DNA of 64,000 nucleotides from Periconia sp. R9002 (Eukaryota > Ascomycota > Dothideomycetes > Pleosporales > Periconiaceae): the NCBI GenBank assembly GCA_023627715.1, contig JAMAHW010000048.1:62001-126000 (forward strand). The letters run 5' to 3'. Of this stretch, positions 32,481-47,902 are shown in pieces. The notes beneath the pieces were generated by a model. The model worked only from the letters and a program-made list of their open reading frames with translations. It made no database searches and was not told the origin of the DNA. Position numbers and translations under genes: made by a program. Position 1 is the first letter of the stretch, and each line of letters starts with the position of its first letter.

Positions 32481-33032
32481 TGAGACGTCAAGATTGGCAC
32501 CATCGGGTCCCAAGGCCTTAACAAATTTTGATGGACTACGTCCGTCTCATCAATTTGGGTCGTGAAAATCGGCACCAGTGGCTCACAAGCCCTCCTCAAT
32601 GACAAGGAAAAAAAACTCAATGATGGTGGTGCTGAAGAAGAATGCATTCTATAGCCGTTGTTAGTAATCTCGTAGATTTACTATCCCCTAATCCTTACAC
32701 TACACCCGTTACTGTTATATACCTTGTACCCTTATCCTTTCCACCTTCACACCCTGTATAACCCCATGTCACATCCCGCGCATCCATATCCTCATTTTCA
32801 AAAGCATAATTTATCGCGATGGAATAGTAGGGTTATTGGGAAGGGAGACGAGACGAGGTATTTGATAGTCAGATATCGGGAACGCGCTACGCATACACAA
32901 AAAAAAAGAAAAAGAGAGAGAAAAAGGAGAAAATATAGATAGATGAGACAAAACCACCACACCATTCCGTTCCGTTCCGATCCAACCCTACACAAATACC
33001 CACAAATACCCACACATACACAAAACATTCCA

Positions 33033-36000
33033 CTACCACGTCCCCCTAAGCGGCAAATCCCGACTCGAGAACCCGACCAAAATCTCAAACTCGCCCTCAC
33101 TAGGCAAAACCCACGTCTGCGTCCTCGTATCCCAATAACTCAAATCGCGCCTCGTGAGTTGAAACTGCACCATCTCCTTATTCCCACCTCCACTACCGCC
33201 ATGCGTGGACCCCTTGATGCCCTTGAGATTGTTATCCACGCCGGACCCCTCCTTCTGCGCCTCAACAAACACCTTCTCGAAGCCGCGGAGCACTTTAACG
33301 GGGAAGTCGATGTGCTCCTGCGTTTCCGGGTCCTTGTAGTTTTTGGGGAACGCGACGTAGACCTGGACGACGGCGGAGCCGGCGACGGTGCCGATGTTGG
33401 TGACGGATGCCGAGACGCTGAGGAGCGGCGTGTAGAGGTCTGGGTTGCCGCCTTGGGCGCCGCCGGCGGGGCTCGGCGGGCTGATGAGCAGCGAGGTTTT
33501 GATGTCGGACTTGTGGATGTCGTCGACGGTGCTGAGGTACGGGTAGATGTATTTTTCGATTTTGTGGAAGGCTGGGGGGAAGAGGGCGGAGGTGGGGTCG
33601 GGGAGGTCGGTGGAGTAGCTTGGGGGTTCGATGCCTCTGGGACGGGGGGCGAGGTTGGGGGTTTTGGGGGCTAGCGGGGAGACGGTGAGTGAGGAGAGGT
33701 GGAAGGTGGTGTAGCTGAGGCCGAAGCCGAATTCGTAGCGGGGCGCAATCTCTTTCTTGTCAAAGTAGCGGTAGTCGATGTAGAGGCCTTCGGAGAAGTT
33801 TTGCTGCGGGCTGAGGCCGTCGACGGGGCTGGGGAGGTATTTGATTTTGCTGCCTGGGCCGTAGTCGGACTCCTTTTTGGCGATGGTGTAGGGGAGGTGG
33901 CCGGATGGGTTGACGTCGCCGAAGAGGATGTCTACGAGAGCATTGCCTGACTCTTGACCGGGCAGGTTGGCGATGATAATAGATTTGACGTTGGGGATTT
34001 CGACAAACTCTTCCAAAAGGACGGGGCCCACTGTGTGGATGACAACGACTACATTGCCCTTGCCCTTGCCGCAGTTCTTAGCCACGTTCTTGATCAGCTT
34101 GTCACCGTTCTTCTGCAGGCGGAGATCATTACGGTCACCACGGACGTCTAGGAAGAGTCAGCTTGAAAAAAAATTCCAAGGAAGAAAACTCACCAGCCCA
34201 TTTCTGGAACCCCTCACCGGCGTCTGAATTGGCGAAAACAATGCACAGATCTTGGTCCTGGAGAATCTCCTTCTGCTTTGGGACCTCGTTCTCGGGCCAG
34301 TCAGTAACATAAACCGAGTCGTTGTTGAACGCGTCTCTCAGAGCAGACAGCGGTTCCACCAGATATGGGAAATCAGCTGCGCCACTCCCCCATCCTGATC
34401 CCAATGTACCATCATTGCAGTGTTGATCGGCGCAGAAGTTGATGCCCTTGCGACTAAGACGCGCATCTTCACCAAAGATACCAACGCGGAATTTTTCCGT
34501 TTTGTCATCTTTCTCGTGTTCTTTCCAGCCATTGCGATCGAGCGGAAGGACATTCTCTTCATTTTTGACCAGCACGGTGCCTTCAGCAGCCACTTGGCGG
34601 GCCAAATTGCCGTGAAAGTCCTTTCCATCACCCTGTGCGTTGATAAACTTGTTCACAACACCAGTTGTTTTATCCGAGGGACTCCCTTCGTAGATCTTGC
34701 CCACTTTCTCTTTGGTCCAGGAAGAGAAATTGGGCCCGTCTTGTGGCCATTTGTCCTGGCCCACCTGGTACCAAGCCGCCACAACACGAGTTACCATGTC
34801 GTCTAAGCGATCCACAGGTACACTGCCGTTGAGGATAGATTTGGTGAGCTCTGATCCCCACAAGCTCTTCCCATTGGCCCATCGCAGTCCGTCTCCAGGC
34901 ATGGTCATATCCAGTCCAGCAAGAGAGGTAGCGACACCTGCGCGTTGGGCGAGCCAGTCAGACTGGACAAAGCCTTGGAATCCCATTTCCTAATATAAGT
35001 CAGTCCAGTTCGATAACTCCTGTCGAATACGTACGTCCTTGAGAATGCCATTCAAAAGTTTGCTGTTCTGGCAAGCGTATGAGCCGTTCACCTTGTCATT
35101 TGTCAACTACTACATCACAATCAACGTCTGATAGAACGCACCTGGTTGTAAGAGCACATGATGGAGGCCACGCCAGCCTTGATTGAGTCCGCAAACGGCC
35201 AAGCATAGATTTCATGTAGAGTCCTGTCATCGATATTGCTTGAAATAGCATTCGGCAGACCCCATTCCCAGGGCTGCCTGAAATGCTCTTGCTCGTTTAA
35301 TACGAAATGCTTCGCCGTAGCCATGACGCCCTCCTCCTGGATGCCTTTAATGGTCTGCGCGGCAGCAATGCCCTGCAATACCGGGTCAGGTCCGAAGCCT
35401 TCCCAATTGCGGCCACCAGCGGGCATTCTCCCAAGCGGGCCCATTGCAGGACCGAGTATGACATTGATACCTTTCATCTTAGCTTCCTTCGCATGAGCTT
35501 TGCCACGCTGATACATCAATTCCTTATTCCAAGTCGCGCCTACAGTGACTCCTGCCGGAAACGCAGTGGTGTTATCCACGAACCGCAGACCCAGCGGACC
35601 ATCCTGAAGGCACAGAGCGGGGAACTTGAGACGCTCAACGGGCCCCGTGTTGCCTACACACATCTGCATTTGCCAGCCCGTCCCCGTTGTGATATTCACC
35701 TTTTCCACCAGCGTCATCTGCTTGACCAGCTCAGCAGCCTTCTTGTACGACTCTTCCCAATCTTTATCGGTACCTCCCTTGGGGGTCGGATACCACGGCG
35801 GACTCAACCCGTCTCGCGACATTGTTTTATTATATGCCCAGAGTCCGCCTGCGGTAAAGAGCAATACCGTGGCAGCCACAAAAAGCAGAAGCCAACAACA
35901 TATCTGCTTGACCCCAAATTGCCTCGCTGGTCTTGGCCTTGGCCGGGCAACTTCAGTATCTTTGTACGAGGGTTTGCGAGTGCGCAGAGCTCCGGTGCTC

Positions 36001-36170
36001 TTCTTGCGCTTGAGGGTCCCGGCATCGTAGTTTAGAGGATCATACTCTTCTAGGTCTTCGAAAGACGACGTTGAGTCGAAGGACGGGCGCGTGGGACTTT
36101 CGTCCTCGACGGGAGCATCGAGTTTGGCGTACCTGCCCCGGCGAAGCTCATGAAGCTCGGTCGGAGGCAT
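33033..36170 (-). CDS. GH3 beta-glucosidase, type II membrane protein
   Basis: Hydrolyses terminal beta-glucosides (cellobiose and similar). Model complement(join(33033..34147, 34194..34989, 35035..35091, 35142..36170)), 998 aa, close to the membrane-anchored beta-glucosidases E/F of Aspergillus. An N-terminal cytosolic domain of about 90 residues (Ser/Pro- and Arg-rich) precedes one TM helix (91-113, WLLLFVAATVLLFTAGGLWAY), giving an N-in, catalytic-domain-out topology rather than secretion. The GH3 N-domain has LQDGPLGLRF and ATAKHFVLNEQE; the nucleophile is Asp373 in GFVQSDWLAQ. The GH3 C-domain (VKNEENVLPLD, GFGLSYTTF) and fibronectin-III-like end (NIGTVAGSAVVQVYV) follow. Exon 2 is 57 bp. 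ATG 36170 is the first Met of the frame. Confidence 0.95.
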
Positions 36171-36663
36171 ATTCAATGTACAGTATAATCTAGTACAGTC
36201 CAGAAAAGGCAATATACGAAGCTAAGCTATAGGAATATGAGCGTAGAGAGGTAGCGACTTTTTGAAACACAGGGAACGCAAAGCTCTCATTGGAGGTCTA
36301 AGGCCGAGACATGAGGGTGTTCAATGTCACAATCGTGAACGCACAAAGGTGGGCTAAACGGTGTGAGAGGATGTCGCGAAGGGCGGGGTGGTACTGAATA
36401 GTGGTGGCAGATGTACAGTCGTAGGGGTAGCGGAGTGTTGGAAGTTGTGAGGTCACGGTGCACCCCTGGCTATTGATCCCGACTTCCGATATCACGGCGC
36501 CACTCCCTCTTCTCCAGGCCCCACCATCCAATACATCACTTCACGTTTCACTTTTCGTAGACCTGCACATCATGACAGGAAATTTTGACCTTTTTTTCAT
36601 CATCTCGTTAACGGGAAATGCGCAAACGCTGCAGAAACACTATTTACAAAAAACCCGCCACAT
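36171..36663. other. GH3 promoter / mcsA 3' region
   Basis: 493 bp between tandem minus-strand genes; no gene or notable repeat was recognised. Confidence 0.5.
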
Positions 36664-38305
36664 CTATGCGCCGACCTGGTCCAGAATGCCTTGTAGGTTG
36701 ATGCTCTTGGGGCGCTCGATGGGCAGACCCAGCGCCCTGTCCCAAATCAATTGGGCAAGCGGCCCCAGACCGCGGCTGACACCAAAGGTAGCCGTGTAGT
36801 AGAGCGTCTCTTTGAAGCCGTAATGGTGGAAGAGGACACCCGAGGATGAATCGACGTTAGGGTAGGGGTTCTTGGTCTGGAAAACACGTCAGAAACAATT
36901 TTAAACTGGGGAAACGACAGCTGTATTACCTTCCCGTGTTCGGTGAGCACACCGGGTGCGACCTCGGAATTCTTCTTAACCAGCTGGTATACAGGATCCG
37001 CCGCGATCTCTGGTCGTGAATCGGCAAAATCCATGAGAGCCTGGAATCGCGGATCAGGCTTCCTCAGCACGGCGTGTCCATAGCCAGGAATGACACGTCC
37101 TGATTTGAGGATGCTCCAGAGATGATTGGTCACATCACTCTCAGAAAAGTTGGTTCCGACAGACTTTTGCATGTCGAGGATGAAACGGAGCACTTCTTGG
37201 GCTGCAAGACCGTGAAGGGGCCCAGCAAGGCCCTGGAGACCGGCAGAGTAGGACAAAAATGGGTCGCTAAGAGCGCTGCCGACCAAGTGAGTGGTGTGCG
37301 CAGAGACGTTGCCGCCCTCGTGGTCACCGTGGAGAGCGAGGTAAAGACGGAGGAGGTCCTGGAAGCCCTCATTCTCCTTTCCAGGCTTGCCTAACATGGC
37401 AGCGAAGTTGTAAGCCCAATCCTGGTTCACGTCAACCTCGTTAGGGAGTGCGCCTCCTCCGCGGTAGGCGTTCTGGTAGATTTTTGCGGCAATGGTTGGG
37501 AGTTTAGCAAGCAGGCTGATAGAGTCGTCAAAGGTGGGCTCCCAGTAGTCGGCCTTGTTGATGCCCTTCTCATACGCTTTCGCGAATTTTGACTCGTAGT
37601 TGAGCGCCGACACAGCGCAGGCGAATTGGGTCATGGGATGAAGATCCTTGGGGAAGTCATCGAGCATCTTCTCGACGAATTTAGGGATGCCAGCTTTCTC
37701 AGCCAGCTCTCGTGAGAGGGCGCGGGTTTGGCCGACGGTAGGGACCTCGCCAGTAAGCAGAAGCCAAAACATGGCTTCGGGAAGCATCTCGGTGCCAGAT
37801 GTGCCCTTGGGCAGCTCCTGCTGGCAATCCTTGATAGTCTTGCCATGGAACCGGATACCCTCATTGGCATCGAGAACGGAGCCTTCCCAGACCATAGCCT
37901 TGAGACCTCTTCAAAGTGCCATGTGAGTAGCTGTACCTGAGGGAGTGGGGAGTCGATGCTCACCTCATGCCACCCAACGTGTTTTCAACCTTGACCTCTC
38001 CGATCTTCTTGTCCGCATGAGCCTTGACCTTCTTCAAAAGCTCACGCTTCGCCGGCAGAACCTTCTTGAAGGTCTCCTTGAGGTCCGGCTCGGAGGAGGA
38101 AGAGTAGCTGCATGTTTGCACTGTAGCTCGCTAGTTAGCTATGACGTGGGCGGAGTGGGGGATCAATTGCATACCAGAAGCAAAAGGACGAGCCACCGAG
38201 GGCTGAACAAGCTTCAATTAGTGTGAAATCATCATGTTTGGGGGTTTTGAAGCTCACCCTGACGGCCCTGAGGGCTCTGGAAGCTGTGCGGGCGGACAAA
38301 GCCAT
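36664..38305 (-). CDS. mcsA: 2-Methylcitrate synthase, mitochondrial
   Basis: Condenses propionyl-CoA with oxaloacetate to 2-methylcitrate, with citrate synthase side activity. Model complement(join(36664..36876, 36930..37908, 37964..38120, 38175..38202, 38258..38305)), 474 aa. Exon 1 (48 bp) and exon 2 (28 bp) encode a basic presequence ([16 protein letters not shown]). I call methylcitrate rather than citrate synthase because [37 protein letters not shown] and [20 protein letters not shown] match fungal McsA and not CitA as I remember them. Citrate-synthase-fold catalytic His regions are present ([27 protein letters not shown]), as is the C-terminal Asp region (LPIERPKS). It is divergent from a (methyl)isocitrate lyase across 537 bp. 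Confidence 0.92.
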
Positions 38306-38842
38306 GATGTGTAGCGCCGTGTGGGGAAGCGGGGATGATGGCGGGGAAATACAGCTCTGATTGCTTCAATCTCCAAATCTCCAAGGCAGCAAATTCCTAA
38401 CCTGCAGGCGAAAGTCTTTGTTTTTTCAAGTTGACAATAATGAACAAGAGAGACTTGAACTTGGGAAAAAGAGAGAAGCAAGGCAGCGGCAATCCTCGGC
38501 GTGAGGGATATGCAAGGCAATCGACTGTCCGTTGATGCGAGCTCAATGCCCCTCGGCAACCACCAACCCGGCTAGCCCGTTGGCTATCCTCGGCTCCTTC
38601 AACAGAATCATCCCCTCCGCATTTCTATCCACATGCAAAAACACGCACTCCGTGCCATCGACCGAGTTTGATCGGATTCGCGTGCGGCATCTACGAACTA
38701 CTAACTGCTGACGAATTGACCCGGACCGTGGCAAACGCCATCGCCGCCGAGACTTTCCCTAGCACCTGTTGACTCAACTCCGGTCCACACTCTATAGACG
38801 ACCACTTTGCGCCTCCTACCTCTTCACTTGCCGATATTCAAA
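38306..38842. promoter_or_regulatory. Divergent promoter of the methylcitrate-cycle pair
   Basis: 537 bp between the ATGs of mcsA and the lyase, so the two could share regulation. AATCTCC occurs twice in tandem (38368-38382). No TATA box is evident. Confidence 0.5.
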
Positions 38843-40771
38843 ATGCTCCGTACACTGCCGCGGTCTGTAGCGCGCCAGAGCCGCTCTCTAAGGTTATCGC
38901 AACGAACACCACGTCTCCTACGGCCCCTCTCCACCACCGCGTGCCGCATGTCGACCTCATCTCTCAAGCCCGTAGACCCCCCGGTATCCTCAGCGTTACC
39001 TGGAGACTCATTCCAGCTACTCCCCGAGGCTTCCAAAGCAGGCCAGTCTGAGGATGCTTTGTTCGAAGAGCAGGTACAGCAGGTGAAGGACTGGTGGGCG
39101 TCGCCGCGGTACAAGGGCATCAAGCGACCATATTCGCCAGAGGATGTGGTGAGCAAGAGGGGGGCTCTTCAGCAGACATATCCTAGCTCGCTGATGGCCC
39201 GGAAGCTTTTCAACCTCTTTGAGGAGCGAGCAGCAAAGGGCGAGCCGGTGCATACAAGTGCGTTTGTCCTTTACCCCGTAGTAAACAATAATATAATAGC
39301 TGATGCTGTTTCTCCTCGCCATAGTGGGTGCCATTGATCCTGTGCAAATGACCCAGCAAGCTGCCAATCAAGAGGTCCTTTATGTCTCTGGATGGGCTTG
39401 CTCGTCTGTTCTGACTACCACGAATGAAGTATCTGCCGATTTTGGTGACTATCCTTACAACACAGTTCCAAACCAGGTGCAACGTCTATTCAAAGCGCAA
39501 CAGCTTCATGATCGCAAGAACTGGGACAATCGGAGGAAGATGACGGCGGAAGAACGCGCCAAAACTCCCTACCTCGACTACATGCGACCCATCATTGCCG
39601 ACGGAGACACTGGCCATGGTGGTTTGTCGGCTGTCATCAAGCTCGCAAAGCTCTTCGCCGAAAATGGTGCTGCAGCTGTTCACTTCGAGGACCAGCTTCA
39701 CGGAGGAAAAAAATGCGGACATCTTGCTGGGAAGGTCCTAGTTCCGGTAGGCGACCACATCAACCGTCTTGTGGCTGCCCGCTTCCAGTGGGATGTCATG
39801 GGTTGCGAGAACCTCGTCATTGCGCGTACCGATTCTGAGAGCGGGAAGCTGTTGTCCAGCGCCATCGACGTTCGCGATCACGAATTCATCAAGGGCGTGA
39901 CGGAAGAAACCGAACCGCTGGCCGAGACGCTCCAGAACATGGAGGCCGCTGGTGCTCCGGGTAGCGAGATCGATGCGTATGAAGCGGCATGGGTAAAGAA
40001 ACACAAGCTCGTCACTTTCGACGAGGCTGTTCAGCAGCACCTTGAGAAGCAAGGCGCCCCCCAGTCATCTATAGACGCATATCTGAAAGAAGTCAAGGCA
40101 AACCCGGATTTGTCGCTCCTCAAGCGCCGCAAGATAGCCGATGGCTACACCAAATCACCAGTATACTTCAACTGGGACATCCCTAGGACAAGGGAAGGCT
40201 TCTACCATTATCAGGCCGGCATGGCAGCAGCGACCAAACGAGCGAAGGAATTCGCTCCCTACGCTGATCTTCTATGGGTAGAGACTGCCGGCCCCAACGT
40301 AGAGAAGGCCGCCGGATTTGCGGGCGAAATCAGAGAGAAGTACCCCGGCAAGAAGTTCGTGTACAACCTTTCTCCCAGCTTCAACTGGATGGGCCAGGGC
40401 TTCTCAGAGGAGTCACTCAAGAGCTTCGTGTGGGACCTTGCGAAGCACGGGTAAGTCCATCAACACATCACCTCGCTTTCTATCCATTTACTGAACCATG
40501 CTCTTCTAGATTCGTCCTCCAGCTCATCTCCCTGGCCGGCCTCCACTCCACAGCAACAATCACCTGCGAGCTCTCGCGCGCCTTCAAAGACGAGGGCATG
40601 CTGGCCTACGTCAAACTCGTCCAGTCACGCGAAAAAGAAATCGGCTGCGACGTGCTCACGCACCAGAAATGGAGCGGAGCCGGCTACATCGATGGCATCC
40701 TGGGTTCGATACAAAGCGGCAGCAGTGGGAGCAAGAGCATGGGTGAGGGAAACACGGAAACAGGTCAGTAG
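38843..40771 (+). CDS. 2-Methylisocitrate lyase, mitochondrial (ICL family)
   Basis: Cleaves 2-methylisocitrate to pyruvate and succinate, the last step of the methylcitrate cycle. Model join(38843..39257, 39325..40450, 40510..40771), 600 aa. The presequence is basic ([22 protein letters not shown]) with Met36 (MSTSSLKP) after it. The isocitrate lyase family signature K-K-C269-G-H is in [16 protein letters not shown]. Other motifs are [25 protein letters not shown] and [12 protein letters not shown]. Glyoxylate-cycle isocitrate lyase has the same signature. The mitochondrial presequence and the head-to-head methylcitrate synthase favour methylisocitrate lyase. Confidence 0.9.
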
Positions 40772-41330
40772 CGCACATTTCGTGATCAATGCCTCTCGTC
40801 CACCACGTGAACTTCCGTCTACGTTTGATGGGCGGAAGCTCACAATCTTCTACCACGTGCCGGGAACGTTACTGACATTTTTATACAGGCTTCTAGTTAC
40901 TTTTTTCTATTAAATATCCCCCAAATGTACCACCGCAACCTCTTCTACATTAACTATCTGTATACTACACTGCATTACTTCTTATATCAACCCCTGATAA
41001 CTAGAACGTTTCCCACGTCGACGTGACCCACCCACGACAACGGTTTATACTTACCAAACATACCCAACGCAGTGGTACCTCTTCCGTTTGATCCCTATTC
41101 TAATCGACATCCTCTCTGACGCGGGAAGTTCCGCACTTTCACTGAAATCCTTCCCATTCGACATACACTCACTCCCCCGATCACCACTCCCCCAAAACCC
41201 GCCACCAACCCACAACCCACCAACTCCAAACGCTACACACAAACCATTCCCGCCAAACACCTCACCACCCCTCCCAAAAAACGAACACAACACATCACCA
41301 TCCACACCAAATACGAGCAGCAAACCAAAA
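40772..41330. other. Intergenic with C-rich plus strand
   Basis: 559 bp after the lyase gene. From about 41150 the plus strand is strikingly C/A-rich, leading into the Thr-rich frame at 41331. Confidence 0.5.
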
Positions 41331-41660
41331 ATGCCAGTCCTCACACGCTCGCAAATCGCGGCCGCCGCCCGCCTTCCAGTCTCCACCACATCAACATCCG
41401 GTACCACGCACCCTTCTCAACTCCCCACCACATCGACCTCTGGTACCAACAACACGAACAACGCCACACGCCCCTCCACAACGACAACAGCAACTTCGAC
41501 AACAACCACACCCCCTTCCACAACCGCTACCACCACAAAGACGGCCACCACCACAACAACAACACAACCCCGCTTCCCCCTATACATCTACAACAACCAC
41601 ATCTCCACAACGCCCATGACGGCGAGTCCGCGGCGCGTACATCTGAGCGGTGGCGGTTAA
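41331..41660 (+). CDS. Thr-rich low-complexity small protein (doubtful)
   Basis: 109 aa open frame with an AAAAATGCCA start context. The N-terminus is ordinary (MPVLTRSQIAAAARLPV), then TTSTSGT occurs twice, then Thr runs, then a basic end (ASPRRVHLSGGG). It may be a small Thr-rich protein, or just a C/A-rich stretch that avoids stops; the same frame is open 240 bp further upstream. No family was recognised. Confidence 0.25.
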   Translation: MPVLTRSQIAAAARLPVSTTSTSGTTHPSQLPTTSTSGTNNTNNATRPSTTTTATSTTTTPPSTTATTTKTATTTTTTQPRFPLYIYNNHISTTPMTASPRRVHLSGGG

Positions 41661-42454
41661 ACATGTACCTTGGTCCTGGGTTTCGTATGTACAATACATG
41701 TACGTATTCAAGGGTCCTGGAGTTATGCCATGATATTTGAGGAAACTAACTCGTGGTTAGGTTTTTTAGGATAGAGTCGGTGATGTCGCTGGGGATGTTG
41801 ATGTTGTGAGGAGCACCGAGGTACGTGGACGTGTACAAAGTATCGGGGTGATCGATGAGGATGTCGACCATCCCGGTTGTGAGTGGAGGTAGGATGGCGG
41901 GATAAGATGGGGTATGTTTGCTTTTCCTTTTTTGTGGTTTGGCTTGTCTGTTGTATGTATGTAGATGTTGTTTGTTTGTTCGTTGCGAGGGACACCAAGG
42001 TTATGACTTGAGATGAATGTTGAAAGGATACCCGTACGTGGATACTTGCCTACCTACTTTCTTTATGTATGATTTTGTGTGGTTGTGTGAAAGGAGTGAG
42101 GGATGTAGGGAGTCGGAAACCCAACTACGACATCAATACACACAGAGAGACTAAAAGACGAGAAGGGGGGGAGGAATATCTTATGGAAGATGCAGGGGTA
42201 AAAAGGACCATACGATTCCCGTTCGTTGTACACAAGGTCCACCTAGTGTCAAGAATATCAATCCACGTTGAAAAAGTGTGTACTTCTACAAGTAGCAATT
42301 CGAACTCGCGTCGTCGTCTCTCTCTCTAAAAGGTTACAGCATATGTACTTAGGTACATGTCCCAACACCCAACCCAAACCCACGATCCTAGTAACGCCAA
42401 ACCATCAAACACTCATAACTTCAAAAATACCTATTCCCAACAACACCACACCAC
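41661..42454. other. Convergent intergenic near SMC5
   Basis: 794 bp. Contains the palindrome-rich string ATGTACAATACATGTACGTAT (41687-41707) and T/G-rich runs; no gene was recognised. Confidence 0.5.
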
Positions 42455-46008
<3,554 letters not shown>

Positions 46009-46159
46009 TCACCATCAACTCTCATCCGTGTCTGCCCCAAAAATCGATTCCACACATCAGGACTTGAATCAGAGAAATCCAGTTACGGGATGCATGCATT
46101 CCAGCTCCTCTATATACGCTTACACATCTAATTTACTTTTTGATACAAAGAACCAACGT

Positions 46160-47902
46160 TTATTTCTTGTCTGCGGGCGCAATCATGAGTTCTGGGCGAA
46201 CGTATTTGTCGAAGTCGGCCTCGCTGATCGTCTTCAGCTCCAGTGCACTTTCCTTCAACGTGATGCCCTTCTTGTGGGCGTTCTTGGCCGTTTTAGAGGC
46301 AGCATCATATCCTACAGAGACATTAGCGAAAATGAAAACACACATAGAAGGATTCATTCTACTCACCGATAACGGGATTAAGGCAGGTGACCAACATCAA
46401 ACTAAGGGAAATGATTAGCAACCACCCAAGCTTTTGAACAACTCCAAGAAAACTTACCTCTCGTTAAGGAGCGAACCAATGCGTTTTTCATCAGCCTCTA
46501 GACCTTGGACCAAGTTCTTCTCGAAGCTCCTCATGGCATCAGCAAGGATGCGGGAACTGTGCAGAAGATTGCGGATCATAACCGGCTTGAACACGTTCAA
46601 CTCGAAGTTGCCCTGAGAGCCAGCGAATGTAGTTGCGGCGTGGTTACCAAACACCTGAGTGCACACCATGGTGAGTGACTCGCACTGAGTCGGGTTGACC
46701 TTGCCGGGCATAATCGATGATCCTGGCTCGTTCTCCGGGAGCTTGAGCTCACCGAGACCACAACGGGGACCAGAGCCCAAAAATCGGATATCCTGGGCAA
46801 TTTTGAAAAGGGACGCGGCAAGGGTATTGAGCTGTCCATGAGCTTCCACGATGGCATCGTGGGCGGCCAGTGCCTCGAACTTGTTGGGTGCAGTAATGAA
46901 GTCATGGCCGGTCATCTTGCTGACTTCGGACGCAATGTCTTCGGCAAAGCCCTTGAACGTGTTAATTCCAGTTCCTACAGCGGTACCACCCTGAGCAAGC
47001 ATCTTGAGGCGGGGGAGAGATGACTGGATGCGCTCAATGCCAAAGTCTAGCTGTTGAACGTAGCCCGAAAACTCCTGTCCCAGTGTCAACGGTGTCGCGT
47101 CTTGCAAATGGGTCCTGCCGATCTTGATGATCTTCTCGAACAGATCCGCCTTCTTCTTCAGAGCATCACGAAGGCCTTTGAGTGCCGGTAGCAACGACTC
47201 CTCAAAGTCAATGACGGCGGCGATGTGCATCACGGTCGGAAAGGTATCGTTCGAAGAGGCCGACATGTTCACGTGGTCGTTGGGGTGAACAGGCTTCTTG
47301 GAGCCCATGGTGCCGCCGAGGATCTCAATGGCGCGGTTCGAGATGACTTCATTGGCATTCATGTTGGACTGCGTGCCAGAGCCGGTCTGCCAGACGACAA
47401 GAGGGAAGTGGTCAATGAGCTTCAAAGAAGCTACTTCCTCAGCGGCTTGCTGAATGGCCTTTCCGATCTTGGGGTCCAACCCAAATTTCATGTTGACCGT
47501 TGCCGCAGCACCTTTGAGGATACCAAAGGCCTTGACAATGGGCGGCGGCATACGGTCCTGGGGCTGGTTGATCTTGAAGTTCTCCAGCGACCTCTCCGTC
47601 TGCGCACCCCAATACTTGTCTGCCGGTACCTGGATCTCTCCAAAGGCATCGCTTTCTGTTCGTGTGGAAGCCATGGCGCTAGACGAGGAAAAATGACGGT
47701 GTTGGAAGGTGGCTTGCGTCTGGGACTGGTTTCCAGTGATGGCGGGACGGGGTAGTGTGGAGAGAGAGCTGCTCCGGATGGCTCCCCCACTGCGTGCCGC
47801 CCATGTTAGGCTGCTGGGTGAGGGGCTGATTCTTGCATGTGCCAAAGAACGCAAGGCGCGCGCCTCGGTTGGTCGCAGTTTGACGAGGGATGAGCGGAAC
47901 AT
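46160..47902 (-). CDS. FUM1: Fumarate hydratase (fumarase), class II
   Basis: Interconverts fumarate and malate in the TCA cycle. Model complement(join(46160..46311, 46367..46401, 46458..47902)), 543 aa; the middle exon is 35 bp and encodes [12 protein letters not shown]. The lyase-1 signature [11 protein letters not shown] is intact, with [27 protein letters not shown] and [16 protein letters not shown]. The first 76 residues are a long Ser/Arg-rich mitochondrial presequence ending [11 protein letters not shown]. Met77 ([11 protein letters not shown], at 47674) begins the conserved enzyme and could give a cytosolic form by leaky or alternative starts, as both pools of fumarase are known in fungi. 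Confidence 0.97.

Larger units (their letters stand above)
31280..33032. other. Repeat-derived, microsatellite-rich convergent intergenic
   Basis: 1.75 kb between convergent genes. Copy B of the dispersed repeat comes first, then a region near 31509 (TGTTATAGCCAACACAACC) that looks like a decayed element end, then about 900 bp of GAA/AGA, TAG, CTC/TTC and CAG/CTG-type runs, then short AT-rich tandem strings by the GH3 gene. No real coding gene is seen. Confidence 0.6.

Noticed and set aside
31940..32647. Minus-strand 235-codon Ser/Leu-rich frame
   Set aside because: Composed of TAG/CTC/TTC microsatellite translation; no protein-like region.
36664..38305. Housekeeping citrate synthase
   Set aside because: The fold is the same, but the residues around the presequence junction and [15 protein letters not shown] match methylcitrate synthase McsA better than CitA.
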